A DNA stretch of 35,034 nt from the NCBI GenBank assembly GCA_019683695.1, contig JADGHX010000030.1, positions 1 through 35,034 of the forward strand. Direction: 5' to 3'. The notes below the pieces were generated by a model. It made no database searches, was not told the origin of the DNA, and worked only from the letters and a program-made list of their open reading frames with translations. Of the stretch, positions 6,671 to 15,655 are shown piece by piece. How positions within the stretch are numbered: the first letter of the stretch is position 1; each line of letters starts with the position of its first letter. The stretch is from Steroidobacteraceae bacterium (GTDB taxonomy: Bacteria; Pseudomonadota; Gammaproteobacteria; Steroidobacterales; Steroidobacteraceae). A program made the position numbers and the translations under genes.

Positions 6671-7225
6671 TCATTCCGATAACCATTCGTCATAGACCGC
6701 CTGCAGTCGTCGGCGCAGATGCAGAACGGCATAGCGCTTGCGCGATAACAGCGTGTTAAGGCCGGTGCCCGTTCGCTGCGCCAGATCCCGAAAGCTCACG
6801 CCTTCCAGCTCGTGCGCGATGAAGACCTCGCGCTGCTCTGGCGGCAACTCGATGAGCGCCTCCTCGATTTGCTCCAGGAGTGCTTCGCGGGCGACCTGAG
6901 CATCCGGATCGGCATCCGGCGCGGCCAGCAGCTCATGGAGCTCAGAGAGCTCCAGTTCTTCGGCCAGCGGCTCGATCACGCGCGCCTGCGTTCTGCGCTT
7001 GCGGAACAGGTCCACGATGCGATTGCGCGCGACCTGAAAGAGCCACCCGCTCATTTCGTCCAGCGGCTGCAGGATCCGATGCGCGCCGACGAGCTCGATG
7101 AACACATCCTGCAGAACGTCTTCCGCATCCCGCTCATCGAACACGTGCCGGCGAATGAACGCCCGCAGCCGGCCGGATTCCCGACGGACGGCGTCCGAGA
7201 TCGTGCGATTCTGATCGGCAACCAT
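6671..7225 (-). CDS. ECF-type RNA polymerase sigma factor
   Basis: The protein has 184 residues from the ATG at 7225; an ATG at 7255 would add ten residues that are not typical of the family. Region 2 (about 15-85) contains ERDAEDVLQDVFIELV and MSGWLFQVARNRIVDLFRKR. Region 4 (about 120-175) contains ELPPEQREVFIAHELEGVSF and the helix-turn-helix RDLAQRTGTGLNTLLSRKRYAV. The Leu-Ser-Arg-Lys-Arg recognition helix is typical of the sigma factors that precede small His-rich membrane proteins like the one that follows. This is the second ECF module in the window and is unrelated in detail to the first. It diverges from the FAD monooxygenase gene. Confidence 0.93.
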   Translation of the reverse strand: MVADQNRTISDAVRRESGRLRAFIRRHVFDERDAEDVLQDVFIELVGAHRILQPLDEMSGWLFQVARNRIVDLFRKRRTQARVIEPLAEELELSELHELLAAPDADPDAQVAREALLEQIEEALIELPPEQREVFIAHELEGVSFRDLAQRTGTGLNTLLSRKRYAVLHLRRRLQAVYDEWLSE

Positions 7226-7410
7226 CAGGCTGCTGTGGGCTCCGGCGGCATGCATGTACAGGGATAACGGATGGGCGGGTGCGGATATTGTGCCGGCCGG
7301 GCTCTCCCTGCAGCCCCCGAATTTCGCCTATTGGACTTGAGGTGAATGCCCGCATTCCGAAGCTGGGCTAGTGTTGGGCCCGCTACCACGCACCAAGGGG
7401 AAATCGCCCG

Positions 7411-8952
7411 ATGAGAGACGAAGTCTTGATCGTTGGCGCAGGTCCAACCGGCCTGGTCCTGGCGCTGTGGCTCACCAGGATCGGCATCCGCGTCAGGATC
7501 ATCGACAAGACTTCGGAACCCGGGACGACCTCTCGCGCGCTCGCCATTCAAGCCCGAACCCTGGAGCTCTACCGGCAACTCGACCTCACAGACGCCGTCA
7601 TCAACCTGGGGGTTCGGGTTACGGCAGCCAATATGTGGGTTCGCGGCGAGCGCAAGGCGCGCGTGCCGCTGGGCGCGATCGGCGAGGGCATGACGCCATA
7701 TCCCTACCTGCACGTGTTCCCTCAGGACGAACACGAGCGACTCCTCATCGCTCGCCTCGAGGCGCTGGGCATTTCGGTGCAGCGGCAAACGGAGCTGATC
7801 GACTTCACCGACGACGGCACACGAATCCATGCGCGCGTTCGTGCGGTCAATGGGGGAGAGGAGATCGCCGAGTTCGATTACATCGTAGGGTGTGACGGCG
7901 CGCGCTCAACGGTGCGCCAACTGATTGGCGCGGACTTCGCGGGCGGCACATATCGACAGCTGTTCTACGTCGCCGACATCGAAGGAAGCGGCCCCGCCGT
8001 GAACGGAGAAGTGAATGTCGCGCTGGACGAAGCGGACTTCATCCTCGTCTTCCCGATGCGCGGAGCGGGACGGGTGCGCCTTGTGGGCGTCGTCAGTGAC
8101 GAAAGGGCCGAGAGGGCGGAATCCCTGAACTTTGCGGACGTATCCGGCACAGCGCTCACCGCGTTGAAGATGCAGGTCAGCAAGGTGAACTGGTTCTCGA
8201 CCTACCGCGTCCATCATCGGGTGGCAGATCACTTCCGCAAGGGTCGGGCCTTTCTTGCAGGAGATGCGGCGCACATTCACAGCCCCGCCGGTGGCCAGGG
8301 AATGAATACGGGCATCGGCGATGCGATCAACCTCGCCTGGAAACTGGCGATGGTCCTGCGAAACGAGGAGGCCCCCGGGTTGCTGGCGAGTTACGAGGCG
8401 GAGCGGATCGGATTCGCGCGCCGGCTGGTGCAGACCACCGATCGAATCTTTACGTTCGCGACAGCTGATGGGCCCATTGCGGACTTCATTCGCACGCGCG
8501 TTGCGCCGTTCATCATGCCGATTGCAACGCGCATCAGCGCGGTGACGGAGTTCATGTTTCGCACCATCTCCCAGACGATGCTGACCTACCGCGATGGCCC
8601 GCTTGCCGAAGGCAAGGCGGGCGGCGTTCATGGCGGTGATCGGCTGCCATGGGCGGTCGCTCGGGGAATCGACAACTACGACAGTCTCTCCACCATTGCG
8701 TGGCAGCTCCATGTCTACGGAACGGCGAACGACAACGTCGTCCGGTGGTGCGCAGCACGCGGCGTTCCGTTGCAGGTGTTCCAATGGGCCAAGCCTTACG
8801 AGGAGGCTGGGTTGGCCCGAGGCGCACTCTATCTGTTGCGGCCAGATACGTACGTCGCACTGGCTGAGCCGTCGGGCAATCCCGAAGCGCTCGATCGCTA
8901 TCTCGCGTCACGCGGACTTCGCTTACGGGAGCCGGTGACGAGTCTGGGGTAA
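7411..8952 (+). CDS. FAD-dependent aromatic-ring monooxygenase (PheA/TfdB/UbiH-like)
   Basis: The 513-residue protein is a class A flavin monooxygenase. It has the FAD ADP-binding motif VGAGPTGL (G9xG11xxG14) and the conserved DG motif in YIVGCDGARSTVR (about 158-170). The second FAD motif, AGDAAHIHSPAGGQGMNTG, begins at about 283, with the helix DAINLAWKLA after it. The C-terminal part (about 390-513) is the thioredoxin-like extension found in phenol and polyketide hydroxylases. It would hydroxylate an aromatic substrate using NAD(P)H and oxygen. A ribosome-binding site AAGGGGAAA lies about 12 bases upstream. It converges with the MFS gene, the stops being four bases apart, with a weak AGTCT/AGACT dyad at 8941-8958 across both. 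Confidence 0.93.
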   Translation: MRDEVLIVGAGPTGLVLALWLTRIGIRVRIIDKTSEPGTTSRALAIQARTLELYRQLDLTDAVINLGVRVTAANMWVRGERKARVPLGAIGEGMTPYPYLHVFPQDEHERLLIARLEALGISVQRQTELIDFTDDGTRIHARVRAVNGGEEIAEFDYIVGCDGARSTVRQLIGADFAGGTYRQLFYVADIEGSGPAVNGEVNVALDEADFILVFPMRGAGRVRLVGVVSDERAERAESLNFADVSGTALTALKMQVSKVNWFSTYRVHHRVADHFRKGRAFLAGDAAHIHSPAGGQGMNTGIGDAINLAWKLAMVLRNEEAPGLLASYEAERIGFARRLVQTTDRIFTFATADGPIADFIRTRVAPFIMPIATRISAVTEFMFRTISQTMLTYRDGPLAEGKAGGVHGGDRLPWAVARGIDNYDSLSTIAWQLHVYGTANDNVVRWCAARGVPLQVFQWAKPYEEAGLARGALYLLRPDTYVALAEPSGNPEALDRYLASRGLRLREPVTSLG

Positions 8953-8956
8953 CAGA

Positions 8957-10172
8957 CTACCCGCAGCGCTGACTCAGGAACTGGCCTGTAGAGGGCCGCT
9001 CGCGCATCCAGCACCCGAATGCCAGGAGGCCGCCCGCGGCCGTCACGAGTGCGCCTGCGAGAGGCACGAAGTCCAGGCCCAATTCGCTCCCGATGATCTG
9101 ACCACCCAGCCAGGCGGAGAAAGCCGCCGCGATCTGAAACCCCGAAGCATTCAGCGCAATACCCAGCGTCGGTGCGTCTTTCGCGGTAACGAGGACTCGG
9201 GTCTGCATGCCCGGGATGATCGAGAACGCCAAGGCTCCTGTCAGGAACACCAGAATCGCGGTGGGGGTCTGAAGCGTCTCCAGGCGCCAGAAGAGCGCCA
9301 GCACAATGGACAATGCCACAAGCAGACCGACCAGCGACCCCATGAGGTCACGATCCGAAAGCCAACCGCCGGCAAGATTTCCAAGTGCAGCACCGACGCC
9401 GTAGGCGAGGATCAATGCCGGAACCGTTCCCGCGGCAAACCCGCTGACATCGGTCAGCAAGGGCGCAAGGTAGACAAAGACCATCAGAACACCCGCGTTT
9501 CCGACGGCCGTGATGGCCAGCGCGAGCTGAAAACCACGACTTCTCAACACCCGAAGTTCGCCGATGACCGATCCACTCGCCGTCACACCGCGAACCGGAA
9601 CCCACCTCACCAGGAATGCGAGGGCGATGGCCGCGAAGATTCCGATCGCGAGGAAGGTCGCGCGCCATCCGAATTGCTGGGCGATCGCGGTGCCGATCGG
9701 CGCCCCGAGAATCATCGCCAGATTGAATCCGAGCGCGACTTTCGCGATGGCAGACGCCTGCTTTTGCCGGCTGCGCCAGCGACGCGGCGATCACGACCGC
9801 TTGGGCAAAGAAGGTTGCCACCACGAGCCCGCTTATCGCCCTCGCCGCAAGCAGTGCCGGATAGTTTGGTGCGGCGGCGGCCGCGACATTCCCTGCGACG
9901 AACACGCCGAGAAGACTCACGATCAACGCCTTCCGCGGGAGTCTCACGGTGAGCAGGGTCAAAACCGGCCCGCCGACCACCATGCCCAGCGCATACGCCG
10001 TCACCAAATGACCCGCGGACGGGATCGAGATGGAGAGATCCGCTGCGACTTCGGGCAAGAGGCCCGCGATCACGAACTCGGCCGTCGTAACGGCGAAGGC
10101 ACACAGCGTGAGCGTCAATATCGAGAGCAGCGCAGGCGGGTCGTCATGGCGCGCGCTCTTCAGTGCTTCCAT
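8957..10172 (-). pseudogene. MFS transporter (DHA1-type exporter), split by a one-base frameshift
   Basis: The N-terminal half (10172 to about 9765) encodes about five membrane segments, with LLPEVAADLSISIPSAGHLV and the loop motif VRLPRK typical of AraJ/CmlA-like drug or sugar exporters. Just after SLAQPAK the frame is lost. A different frame then gives QASAIAKVALGFNLAMILGA and continues through seven more segments to the stop at 8957. Removing one base from the AAAA run (TTTT at 9762-9765 on the plus strand) restores one continuous 12-segment protein of about 400 residues. It is either a recent mutation or a sequencing error. The ATG at 10172 is the likelier start; a TTG at 10196 would extend it. 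It diverges from the GlxA-type regulator, which may control it. Confidence 0.88.
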
Positions 10173-10273
10173 CTCCACACATCCCGTTGCTGGCAAGTGA
10201 TTCGCGGGATACTAGCCAGCGGGGCGAAAATTCAGCTATGACATAGGGCCCTCGTTTTCTGACACGCTACGTC

Positions 10274-11326
10274 ATGGCTGCCTGCACTGTTGGGTTCGTT
10301 CTCTTCGATCAAGCCGTGGCGCTGAATGTGAACGGTCCCGCCGAAGTCTTCAGCGCCGCGAACCACGTCATCGGCAAGGAACGAGAGGGATACGAGCTTC
10401 TGTTTCTGTCGGAGGCGGGCGGGCTCATTCGCACAAGCTGCGGGATCAGCGTCGCGACTCAGCCCCTCGACTCCATTAGCGTTGCGCAGCTGGACACGCT
10501 GATCGTGGTCGGCGGAGCTGGCGTGGAGAGCTTCCCGGCCGATGCGGCACTGGTCGATTGGATTCGACGTGCGTCTCGAAAAGTGAGACGGATCTGCAGC
10601 GTGTGCAAGGGTGCATTCCTGTTGGCCTCAGCCGGGCTCCTCGATGGCCGTCGTGCTGTGACGCATTGGTGTGAGTTCGATAGTTTCCGGAAGCGGTATC
10701 CCAAGGTGAAAGCCGAGCTCGACCCGATCTACCTGCGCGACGGGCCGATCTGGACATCCGCGGGAATGACTGCGGGGATCGACCTCGCGCTCGCACTCGT
10801 CGAGGACGATCACGGGCGGCGCGTCAGTCTCAAGATTGCAAAAGACATGGTCGTGTTTTTGCGCCGTTCAGGAGGACAGGCGCAATTCAGCAGTGCGCTT
10901 GCCGCGCAAACTCGCTTGGGGACCCTGCCGCCGGACTCGAAGCTGGCTGAGCTGCCCACATGGATCATGGACAACCTGCACGCGGATCTCAGCGTGGAAC
11001 AACTGGCCAGAGCGGTTGGCATGACGCCGAGAACCTTCGCCAGGAATTTCGCCCAGTGCCACGGCGGCACCCCTGCAAAACTGGTGGAAGACCTCCGTCT
11101 CGAAGCGGCGTGCCGGCATCTGGAAGACGGCCGCATCGCCATCAAGCGAATTGCCGCAATCTGCGGTTTTGGCGATGAGGAACGGATGCGGCGGGTGTTC
11201 GTGCGGCGCCTCGGAATTCCGCCTGCTTCGTACCGGGCTCGCTTCGGTGATGCTGCACAATGGCCCGGCAAGAGCGATCATCGGCCACGATTCGCGACTC
11301 CACCGGCAAGATCGTCGGCCGCGTGA
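10274..11326 (+). CDS. GlxA-type transcriptional regulator (DJ-1/PfpI domain plus AraC HTH)
   Basis: The 350-residue protein joins two domains. Residues about 5-175 form a DJ-1/PfpI-like sensor, seen in FVLFDQAVALNVNGPAEVF, LIVVGGAGVE and the elbow ICSVCKGAFLLASAGLLDGR. Residues about 228-324 form an AraC/XylS DNA-binding domain with two helix-turn-helices (SVEQLARAVGMTPRTFARNF and IKRIAAICGFGDEERMRRVF) and the closing PASYRARF. Such proteins usually activate or repress neighbouring catabolic or export genes. Only about 100 bases separate it from the divergent MFS gene, the likely target. The stop lies inside a 20-bp tandem repeat. The last 25 residues are low complexity. Confidence 0.93.
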   Translation: MAACTVGFVLFDQAVALNVNGPAEVFSAANHVIGKEREGYELLFLSEAGGLIRTSCGISVATQPLDSISVAQLDTLIVVGGAGVESFPADAALVDWIRRASRKVRRICSVCKGAFLLASAGLLDGRRAVTHWCEFDSFRKRYPKVKAELDPIYLRDGPIWTSAGMTAGIDLALALVEDDHGRRVSLKIAKDMVVFLRRSGGQAQFSSALAAQTRLGTLPPDSKLAELPTWIMDNLHADLSVEQLARAVGMTPRTFARNFAQCHGGTPAKLVEDLRLEAACRHLEDGRIAIKRIAAICGFGDEERMRRVFVRRLGIPPASYRARFGDAAQWPGKSDHRPRFATPPARSSAA

Positions 11327-11362
11327 AGGTGGGAGCGGAGACGTGAAGGTGGGAGCGGAGAC
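11323..11362. repeat. 20-bp tandem duplication at the 3' end of the regulator gene
   Basis: GTGAAGGTGGGAGCGGAGAC occurs twice in a row at 11323-11342 and 11343-11362, and a partial third copy starts at 11363 (GGAAGGTG). The regulator stop TGA (11324-11326) lies in the first copy. The remaining bases up to 11554 hold nothing recognisable except a T6 run at 11551-11556 after a GC-rich stretch, a weak candidate terminator. Confidence 0.8.
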
Positions 11363-11554
11363 GGAAGGTGTGCGCCTCTCGCAACCGCGCGGCCGGCATG
11401 CTCTGAACGGGCCGCCGAAGCCGGGCACGCACCCGCTGGATTCCCCTGGCGCGTATGCCCGGCATCCGCTTGCGCAATGACTCCCGCGCCCCCAGCCCCA
11501 GCAATCACCCACCGTGGGATCGTCCACGAGAGGCTTTCGCCAAGGCGCGCTTTT

Positions 11555-12220
11555 TTAGAAGCAGGGTGAGCGATCAACGTGACGCAGGCGGCGGCCCGCC
11601 CGCGGGCGGAGCACCCGGCGGGGCGGTTCCGCGGAAGCGTCCCACATAGCCGCCTTGGCGATGACCTTGCCCTTCATCGCCTCGAGCAGTTCCGCGCGAC
11701 TCGCCGTGGCGGGCAGGTCGAGCTTCGAATTCAGCGCGTAGAACTCGAACACATAGTGGTGATAGCGCGGCCCCGGAGGCGCGCCCGGCCCCATGTAGGT
11801 GTTGTCCCCCCGCATGTTCTTGCCGGTGACGGAGCCCTCCGGAAGCTTGCCCTCGGGGATTTCCGTCGTCGTGCCGGGGATGTTGAAGGCCACCCAGTGC
11901 AGCACGTCGCCGGGGCCGCCGATGGCCACGTCGATGTCGTGGAGGATGATCGCGAAGCTCTGCGTCTCGGGCGGCGCGTTGGAGATCTTGAAGCCGGGCT
12001 GCGTATTGCCACCGCGGAAGCTGTATTTGTCCGGCACGACGCCGCCGTCCGGGAAGGCGCTGCTCTCGATGAGCAGCGGAACGAGCCTGAAGCCACCGCC
12101 GCGCCGTGGTCCCTGCTGAGACGGGCTGCCGCCTGCGGAAGGCTGCTGGGCATCCACCGTCGCGACGAAAAGAAGTCCACTAACGAGCAGCGTGAGCGCT
12201 GCAAAGAGTCTGGCTCGCAT
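11555..12220 (-). CDS. Secreted YbhB/YbcL-type PEBP (Raf kinase inhibitor-like) protein, C-terminus frameshifted
   Basis: From the ATG at 12220, preceded by AAGGGGGTC, the ORF gives 221 residues with a signal peptide (RLFAALTLLVSGLLFVATV, cleaved near VDA-QQ). The PEBP fold follows: FKISNAPPETQSFAIILHD, then GDVLHWVAFNIPGT, and GPRYHHYVFEFYAL, the phosphate/ligand-pocket motifs of the family. At the C-terminus the frame changes. After KVIAKA the annotated frame runs into Arg-rich sequence to 11555, while the next frame reads GYVGRFRGTAPPGAPP and stops at 11574-11576. The second is the expected family ending. One lost G in the GCGGC at 11648-11652 explains it. Some family members bind small anions or inhibit proteases; the ligand here is unknown. 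Confidence 0.88.
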   Translation of the reverse strand: MRARLFAALTLLVSGLLFVATVDAQQPSAGGSPSQQGPRRGGGFRLVPLLIESSAFPDGGVVPDKYSFRGGNTQPGFKISNAPPETQSFAIILHDIDVAIGGPGDVLHWVAFNIPGTTTEIPEGKLPEGSVTGKNMRGDNTYMGPGAPPGPRYHHYVFEFYALNSKLDLPATASRAELLEAMKGKVIAKAAMWDASAEPPRRVLRPRAGRRLRHVDRSPCF

Positions 12221-12420
12221 GAATGACCCCCTTAACTTTTGGAACATTCTTGCACGACGATCGACGATCAGAGCTTCGCGTGCGATGTGATTCCCGCTGT
12301 GCGGATCGTTTGGTCGACTGCCCGCGCGCGTACTCGCGCCCGGCGTGCACGGGACGAGGACCCTGCGCATCTGATAAATTGACATGACGACGTCACAGGA
12401 CTGACGGGGGCCGAGGGACG

Positions 12421-12801
12421 ATGAGGGTCTTCACTCTACTTGCCACGATGGTGTTCGCAGGTTGCGCCACAAACCCGCAGAACATCGAGCCGATCGCCAG
12501 GGACTATCGGCCGCTGCTGGTCAACGATTGCGTCACACTGATGGATCGCGAGGCGGCCACGCAAAGGGACCTGGACCGCTACACGGAGCTTCAATCCAGC
12601 AATCACCTGAACGATGCGCTGGAGGCGGTATTCGTCGTGCTGGGCAAGGACGTTGCTTGGCGGACCCGCAAGCAAGACGCGCGAAACGAGCGTGCTATCG
12701 CACGTCTGCGAGGTGAGCTCGAGGCGGTGCAGACGGCCCGCGCGATCCGCTGCGCCGAAGGGGCCCCAGCTCCTGGCGCCAGCGCAAGCCCGGAATCCTG
12801 A
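12421..12801 (+). CDS. Small lipoprotein of unknown function
   Basis: The 126-residue product begins with a lipoprotein signal, MRVFTLLATMVFAGC, with the lipobox ending at Cys15. The mature part is hydrophilic and mostly helical, with a charged middle (RDLDRYTELQSSNHLNDALE, then RKQDARNERAIARLRGELEA) that may form a short coiled coil, and an Ala/Pro/Ser tail. It is probably anchored to the outer membrane. No family was recognised. Upstream of two ABC permease genes by about 170 bases, it could be unrelated to them. Its ribosome-binding site is weak (GAGGGA, three bases from the ATG). Confidence 0.75.
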   Translation: MRVFTLLATMVFAGCATNPQNIEPIARDYRPLLVNDCVTLMDREAATQRDLDRYTELQSSNHLNDALEAVFVVLGKDVAWRTRKQDARNERAIARLRGELEAVQTARAIRCAEGAPAPGASASPES

Positions 12802-12967
12802 GCGCCCAAGCGGGCGCGGCCGGAGAGGCTCCACCGGTTTAAGTCAGCGGAGTACTCGGCCGATTCACGAAGAAGAGCCGACTTGAGCAGCCGTGCGGTC
12901 AGGCCGCGTCGTGTGAACGAGTGGCCGGGCACTGTAAAGTGCGCATGAAGTCTGCCCACGTGATCGC

Positions 12968-14119
12968 ATGAAGTACCTCCCCCTCTTGTGGTACGGCGTG
13001 TGGCGCAAGCCATTCCGTACGCTGCTCACGTTCCTGTCCATCGGCGTGGCCTTTCTGCTATTCGGCCTGCTGCATGGGGTCACGAGCGCGCTCGACTATG
13101 CGATCGCCCAGTTTGCGGCGAATCGGCTCAACGTGCAGTCCGCCGAGGGCCGCGCCCCCTTGCCGATCGCCCATCTGTCCAGGATCGCCCAGGTGGAGGG
13201 CGTTACGGACGTCGCCGCACTCTCGTACGTCCAGGGCTACTTCGGCGATCCGAAAAACGTCACGTTTGCGTATGCGTGGAGCAGTATCAGGGGGCTCGAG
13301 GATTCGGGCGAGGTGAGCTTGAGTGAGGAGTACGCGCAGGCCTTCGCCCAGACACGCACGGGAGCCGTCGCCGACCGGCGCATGGCGCAGAAGTACGGTT
13401 GGAAGATCGGCGACCAGATCCCGTTCACTTCCATCTGGCGGCAAACCAACGGCAGCGACGTGTGGACCTTCGAGCTCGTCGGGGTGTACGACGCGCCAGC
13501 CAATTCGCTTCTGTCGGATCAACTCTGGATCCACTATCAATACTTCGACGAGGCCAGGCACCGTAGCCGGGGGACCACCGACACGTTCATCGTCTACACC
13601 GACGCCGCGAGTCGCAACGCGGAGATCGGGGCGGCGATCGACGCGCTGTTCAGCAACTCCGCGCATCCGACGTCGACGACGGATCAACGCCAGCTCGTGC
13701 GCATGGGGATGGAGCAGGCCATCGATTTCAACCTGCTCGTCAAGGCCGTGCTCGGTGGTTCCTTCTTCACGCTGCTGCTGATCACGGCGAACACCATGAT
13801 GGAGTCGGTACGGCAGAGGATCCCGGAGCTCGGCGTGCTGAAAGCGCTCGGATACACCGATCGGGGCGTGCTGCTGCTCGTGTTTTCGGAAGCGGTCACG
13901 CTCTACGCGCTCGGCTGCGCGCTCGGCCTGGTCGTCTCCACGGCCTTCTACCCGCTCATTGCGCCCGTGACGTCCGGTGCAGGGAACATCATTCCCATGC
14001 GATGGGGCGTGATTTTCCAGGGTTGCCTGATTGCGCTCGCCGCGGCGTTTGTGAGCGGAGCGGCGCCTGCCCTGCGTGCTCAGCGGCTCTCCGTCGTGGA
14101 CGCACTGCGCCGAGGGTAG
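12968..14119 (+). CDS. FtsX/MacB-type ABC transporter permease
   Basis: The 383-residue protein has one membrane segment near the N-terminus (about 16-40). A large periplasmic domain of the MacB_PCD type follows (about 45-250), then three membrane segments in the C-terminal FtsX domain (about 265-375). The latter carries SVRQRIPELGVLKALGYTDR, the coupling helix of this family, and ends LRAQRLSVVDALRRG. Such permeases work by mechanotransmission to move lipoproteins, peptides or signals across the envelope rather than by a classical substrate channel. The next gene starts four bases after its stop. A nine-codon ORF (12945-12971) overlaps its start by ATGA and may couple translation. Confidence 0.9.
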   Translation: MKYLPLLWYGVWRKPFRTLLTFLSIGVAFLLFGLLHGVTSALDYAIAQFAANRLNVQSAEGRAPLPIAHLSRIAQVEGVTDVAALSYVQGYFGDPKNVTFAYAWSSIRGLEDSGEVSLSEEYAQAFAQTRTGAVADRRMAQKYGWKIGDQIPFTSIWRQTNGSDVWTFELVGVYDAPANSLLSDQLWIHYQYFDEARHRSRGTTDTFIVYTDAASRNAEIGAAIDALFSNSAHPTSTTDQRQLVRMGMEQAIDFNLLVKAVLGGSFFTLLLITANTMMESVRQRIPELGVLKALGYTDRGVLLLVFSEAVTLYALGCALGLVVSTAFYPLIAPVTSGAGNIIPMRWGVIFQGCLIALAAAFVSGAAPALRAQRLSVVDALRRG

Positions 14120-14123
14120 GGCG

Positions 14124-15305
14124 ATGCTGGAGGGACTGAGACAGGTTTGCGTGCTGAGCGCAGTCTCGTTGCGAACGATCCCGCAACGGCCCGGCCCATC
14201 GCTGGTAATCGTGATCGGTGTGGCGGGCGTCGTGGCCGTACTGCTTTCGGTGCTTTCGATCTCGTCGAGCCTGGTCCGCACGATTGCAGGCTCAGGGCGA
14301 GCGGATCGCGCCATCGTCATGCAGCGTAATGCGGTTTCCGAGAACACGAGCATGATGGAGCGAAGTGCGGCAGACCGCATTCAGTTTGCGCCGGGCATCC
14401 GCAGAACCGATGACGGCCAGCCCATCGTGTCCACCGAAGCGCTCACTCCGCTCAGGGTTGTGGACGCGAGCGGCCGACGGGGCAACGTCATGGTCCGCGG
14501 TGTCTCGCAGACGGTCTTCGCGCTGCGCCCCGAGATGAAGCTGGTCGCCGGGCGAGCGATGCGGCCCGGCTTCTACGAGCTCGTCGTCGGCCGGAAGGCG
14601 CTGGCGCAGTTCAAGGGGCTGAAGCTCAACGATCGGGTCGCGTTTCGAGGCGCCGAGTGGACCATCGTGGGCGTGTTTTCGTCCGCAGGCGATGCGCATG
14701 AAATGGAGCTGCTGGCAGACGTCGACATGGTCCTCTCGGCCATGCAGCGTAACGTGGTCAATTCCATTTCCGTGCTGCTCGAGAGTGAGGGCGCATACGA
14801 AGCCTTTCGCGACAGCCTGACGACCGAGCCGTCACTCGTGGTGAAGATCTCGCGCGAGTCGGAGTACTACCGGCTTCAGTCCGAGCCGCTGCAGCGATCG
14901 TGGTCGTTCGTGGCCTACGTCGTCAGCGGCATCATGGCGCTTGGAGCGATGTTCGGGGCTGCGAACACGATGTATTCGGCCGTGAGCGCGCGGAGGATGG
15001 AGATTGCGACGTTGCGTGCTGTCGGCTTCGGCCCGAATGCGGTGCTCGTTTCAGTGATACTGGAAGCGATGCTGCTCGCCGTGGCCGGTGCATTGCTGGG
15101 GGCTGCGATCGTCTGGATGCTGTTGAGCGGCCATACCTTCAGTACGCGCATGGGCTCGGGGCGAGTGATGGCGCAACTGTCGCTCGGTGCGGACCTTGTC
15201 GCGCTGGGCGTGGCATGGGCCTGCATGATCAGTATTCTCGGTGCGCTCGCTCCGGCGGTCCGGGCGGCACGTCAGCCCATCGCTGACGCGCTTCGCGAGA
15301 CATAA
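14124..15305 (+). CDS. FtsX/MacB-type ABC transporter permease
   Basis: From the ATG at 14124 the protein has 393 residues; the in-frame extension to 14076 lies within the upstream gene. It has the same build as the preceding permease: an N-terminal membrane segment (about 25-50, SLVIVIGVAGVVAVLLSVLS), a periplasmic domain and three C-terminal membrane segments. The coupling-helix motif is SARRMEIATLRAVGFGP and the ending AARQPIADALRET. The two genes would encode a heterodimeric permease. The ATP-binding protein and the membrane-fusion partner that normally accompany such pairs are absent from this window, so ATPase must come from another locus or the system is incomplete. Confidence 0.9.
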   Translation: MLEGLRQVCVLSAVSLRTIPQRPGPSLVIVIGVAGVVAVLLSVLSISSSLVRTIAGSGRADRAIVMQRNAVSENTSMMERSAADRIQFAPGIRRTDDGQPIVSTEALTPLRVVDASGRRGNVMVRGVSQTVFALRPEMKLVAGRAMRPGFYELVVGRKALAQFKGLKLNDRVAFRGAEWTIVGVFSSAGDAHEMELLADVDMVLSAMQRNVVNSISVLLESEGAYEAFRDSLTTEPSLVVKISRESEYYRLQSEPLQRSWSFVAYVVSGIMALGAMFGAANTMYSAVSARRMEIATLRAVGFGPNAVLVSVILEAMLLAVAGALLGAAIVWMLLSGHTFSTRMGSGRVMAQLSLGADLVALGVAWACMISILGALAPAVRAARQPIADALRET

Positions 15306-15400
15306 AGTCTTCGTGCCGGGCCGTTGATCGAGGTGCTCAGCCAGTCCTATCCTTCTCTGCAGTCCTGTTTTACACGCAACACGTAGATAGGCTTGTTGTC

Positions 15401-15655
15401 ATGCCAACGTACGAATATCGCTGCGAGGCGAACGGCAAGATTGTGGAGGTCCGACACAAGATGTCCGAGCGGATCACGACCTGGGGCGAGCTTTGCAGCC
15501 GCGCCGGCATCTCGGTGGGCCAGACGAACCCCAGCGCGCCGGTTCAGAAACTGATCTCGGCCAGCTTCGTCGGTACAGGTTCGAGCGCGCCGGCATGTGA
15601 GGCGCCGGGCTGCGGAAGTGGAGCGTGTGGCAGCGGGATGTGTGCGTTCGACTGA
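15401..15655 (+). CDS. FmdB-like zinc-ribbon protein
   Basis: This 84-residue product starts MPTYEYRCEANGKIVEVRHK, the hallmark of FmdB-type putative regulatory proteins. The classical zinc ribbon has two CxxC knuckles. Here the first is reduced to single cysteines (YRCEA and ELCSR), and the Cys-rich end, CEAPGCGSGACGSGMCAFD, may supply other ligands. The variant belongs to a recognisable set in which the middle reads MSERxxTWGExCxRAGI. Metal binding and function are unproven. It stands alone downstream of the permease pair. Confidence 0.85.
   Translation: MPTYEYRCEANGKIVEVRHKMSERITTWGELCSRAGISVGQTNPSAPVQKLISASFVGTGSSAPACEAPGCGSGACGSGMCAFD

Noticed and set aside
13058-14380. 440-codon minus-strand frame opposite the permease genes
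   Set aside because: The plus-strand permease is clearly coding with membrane topology; the antisense frame is Arg/His-rich without domains.
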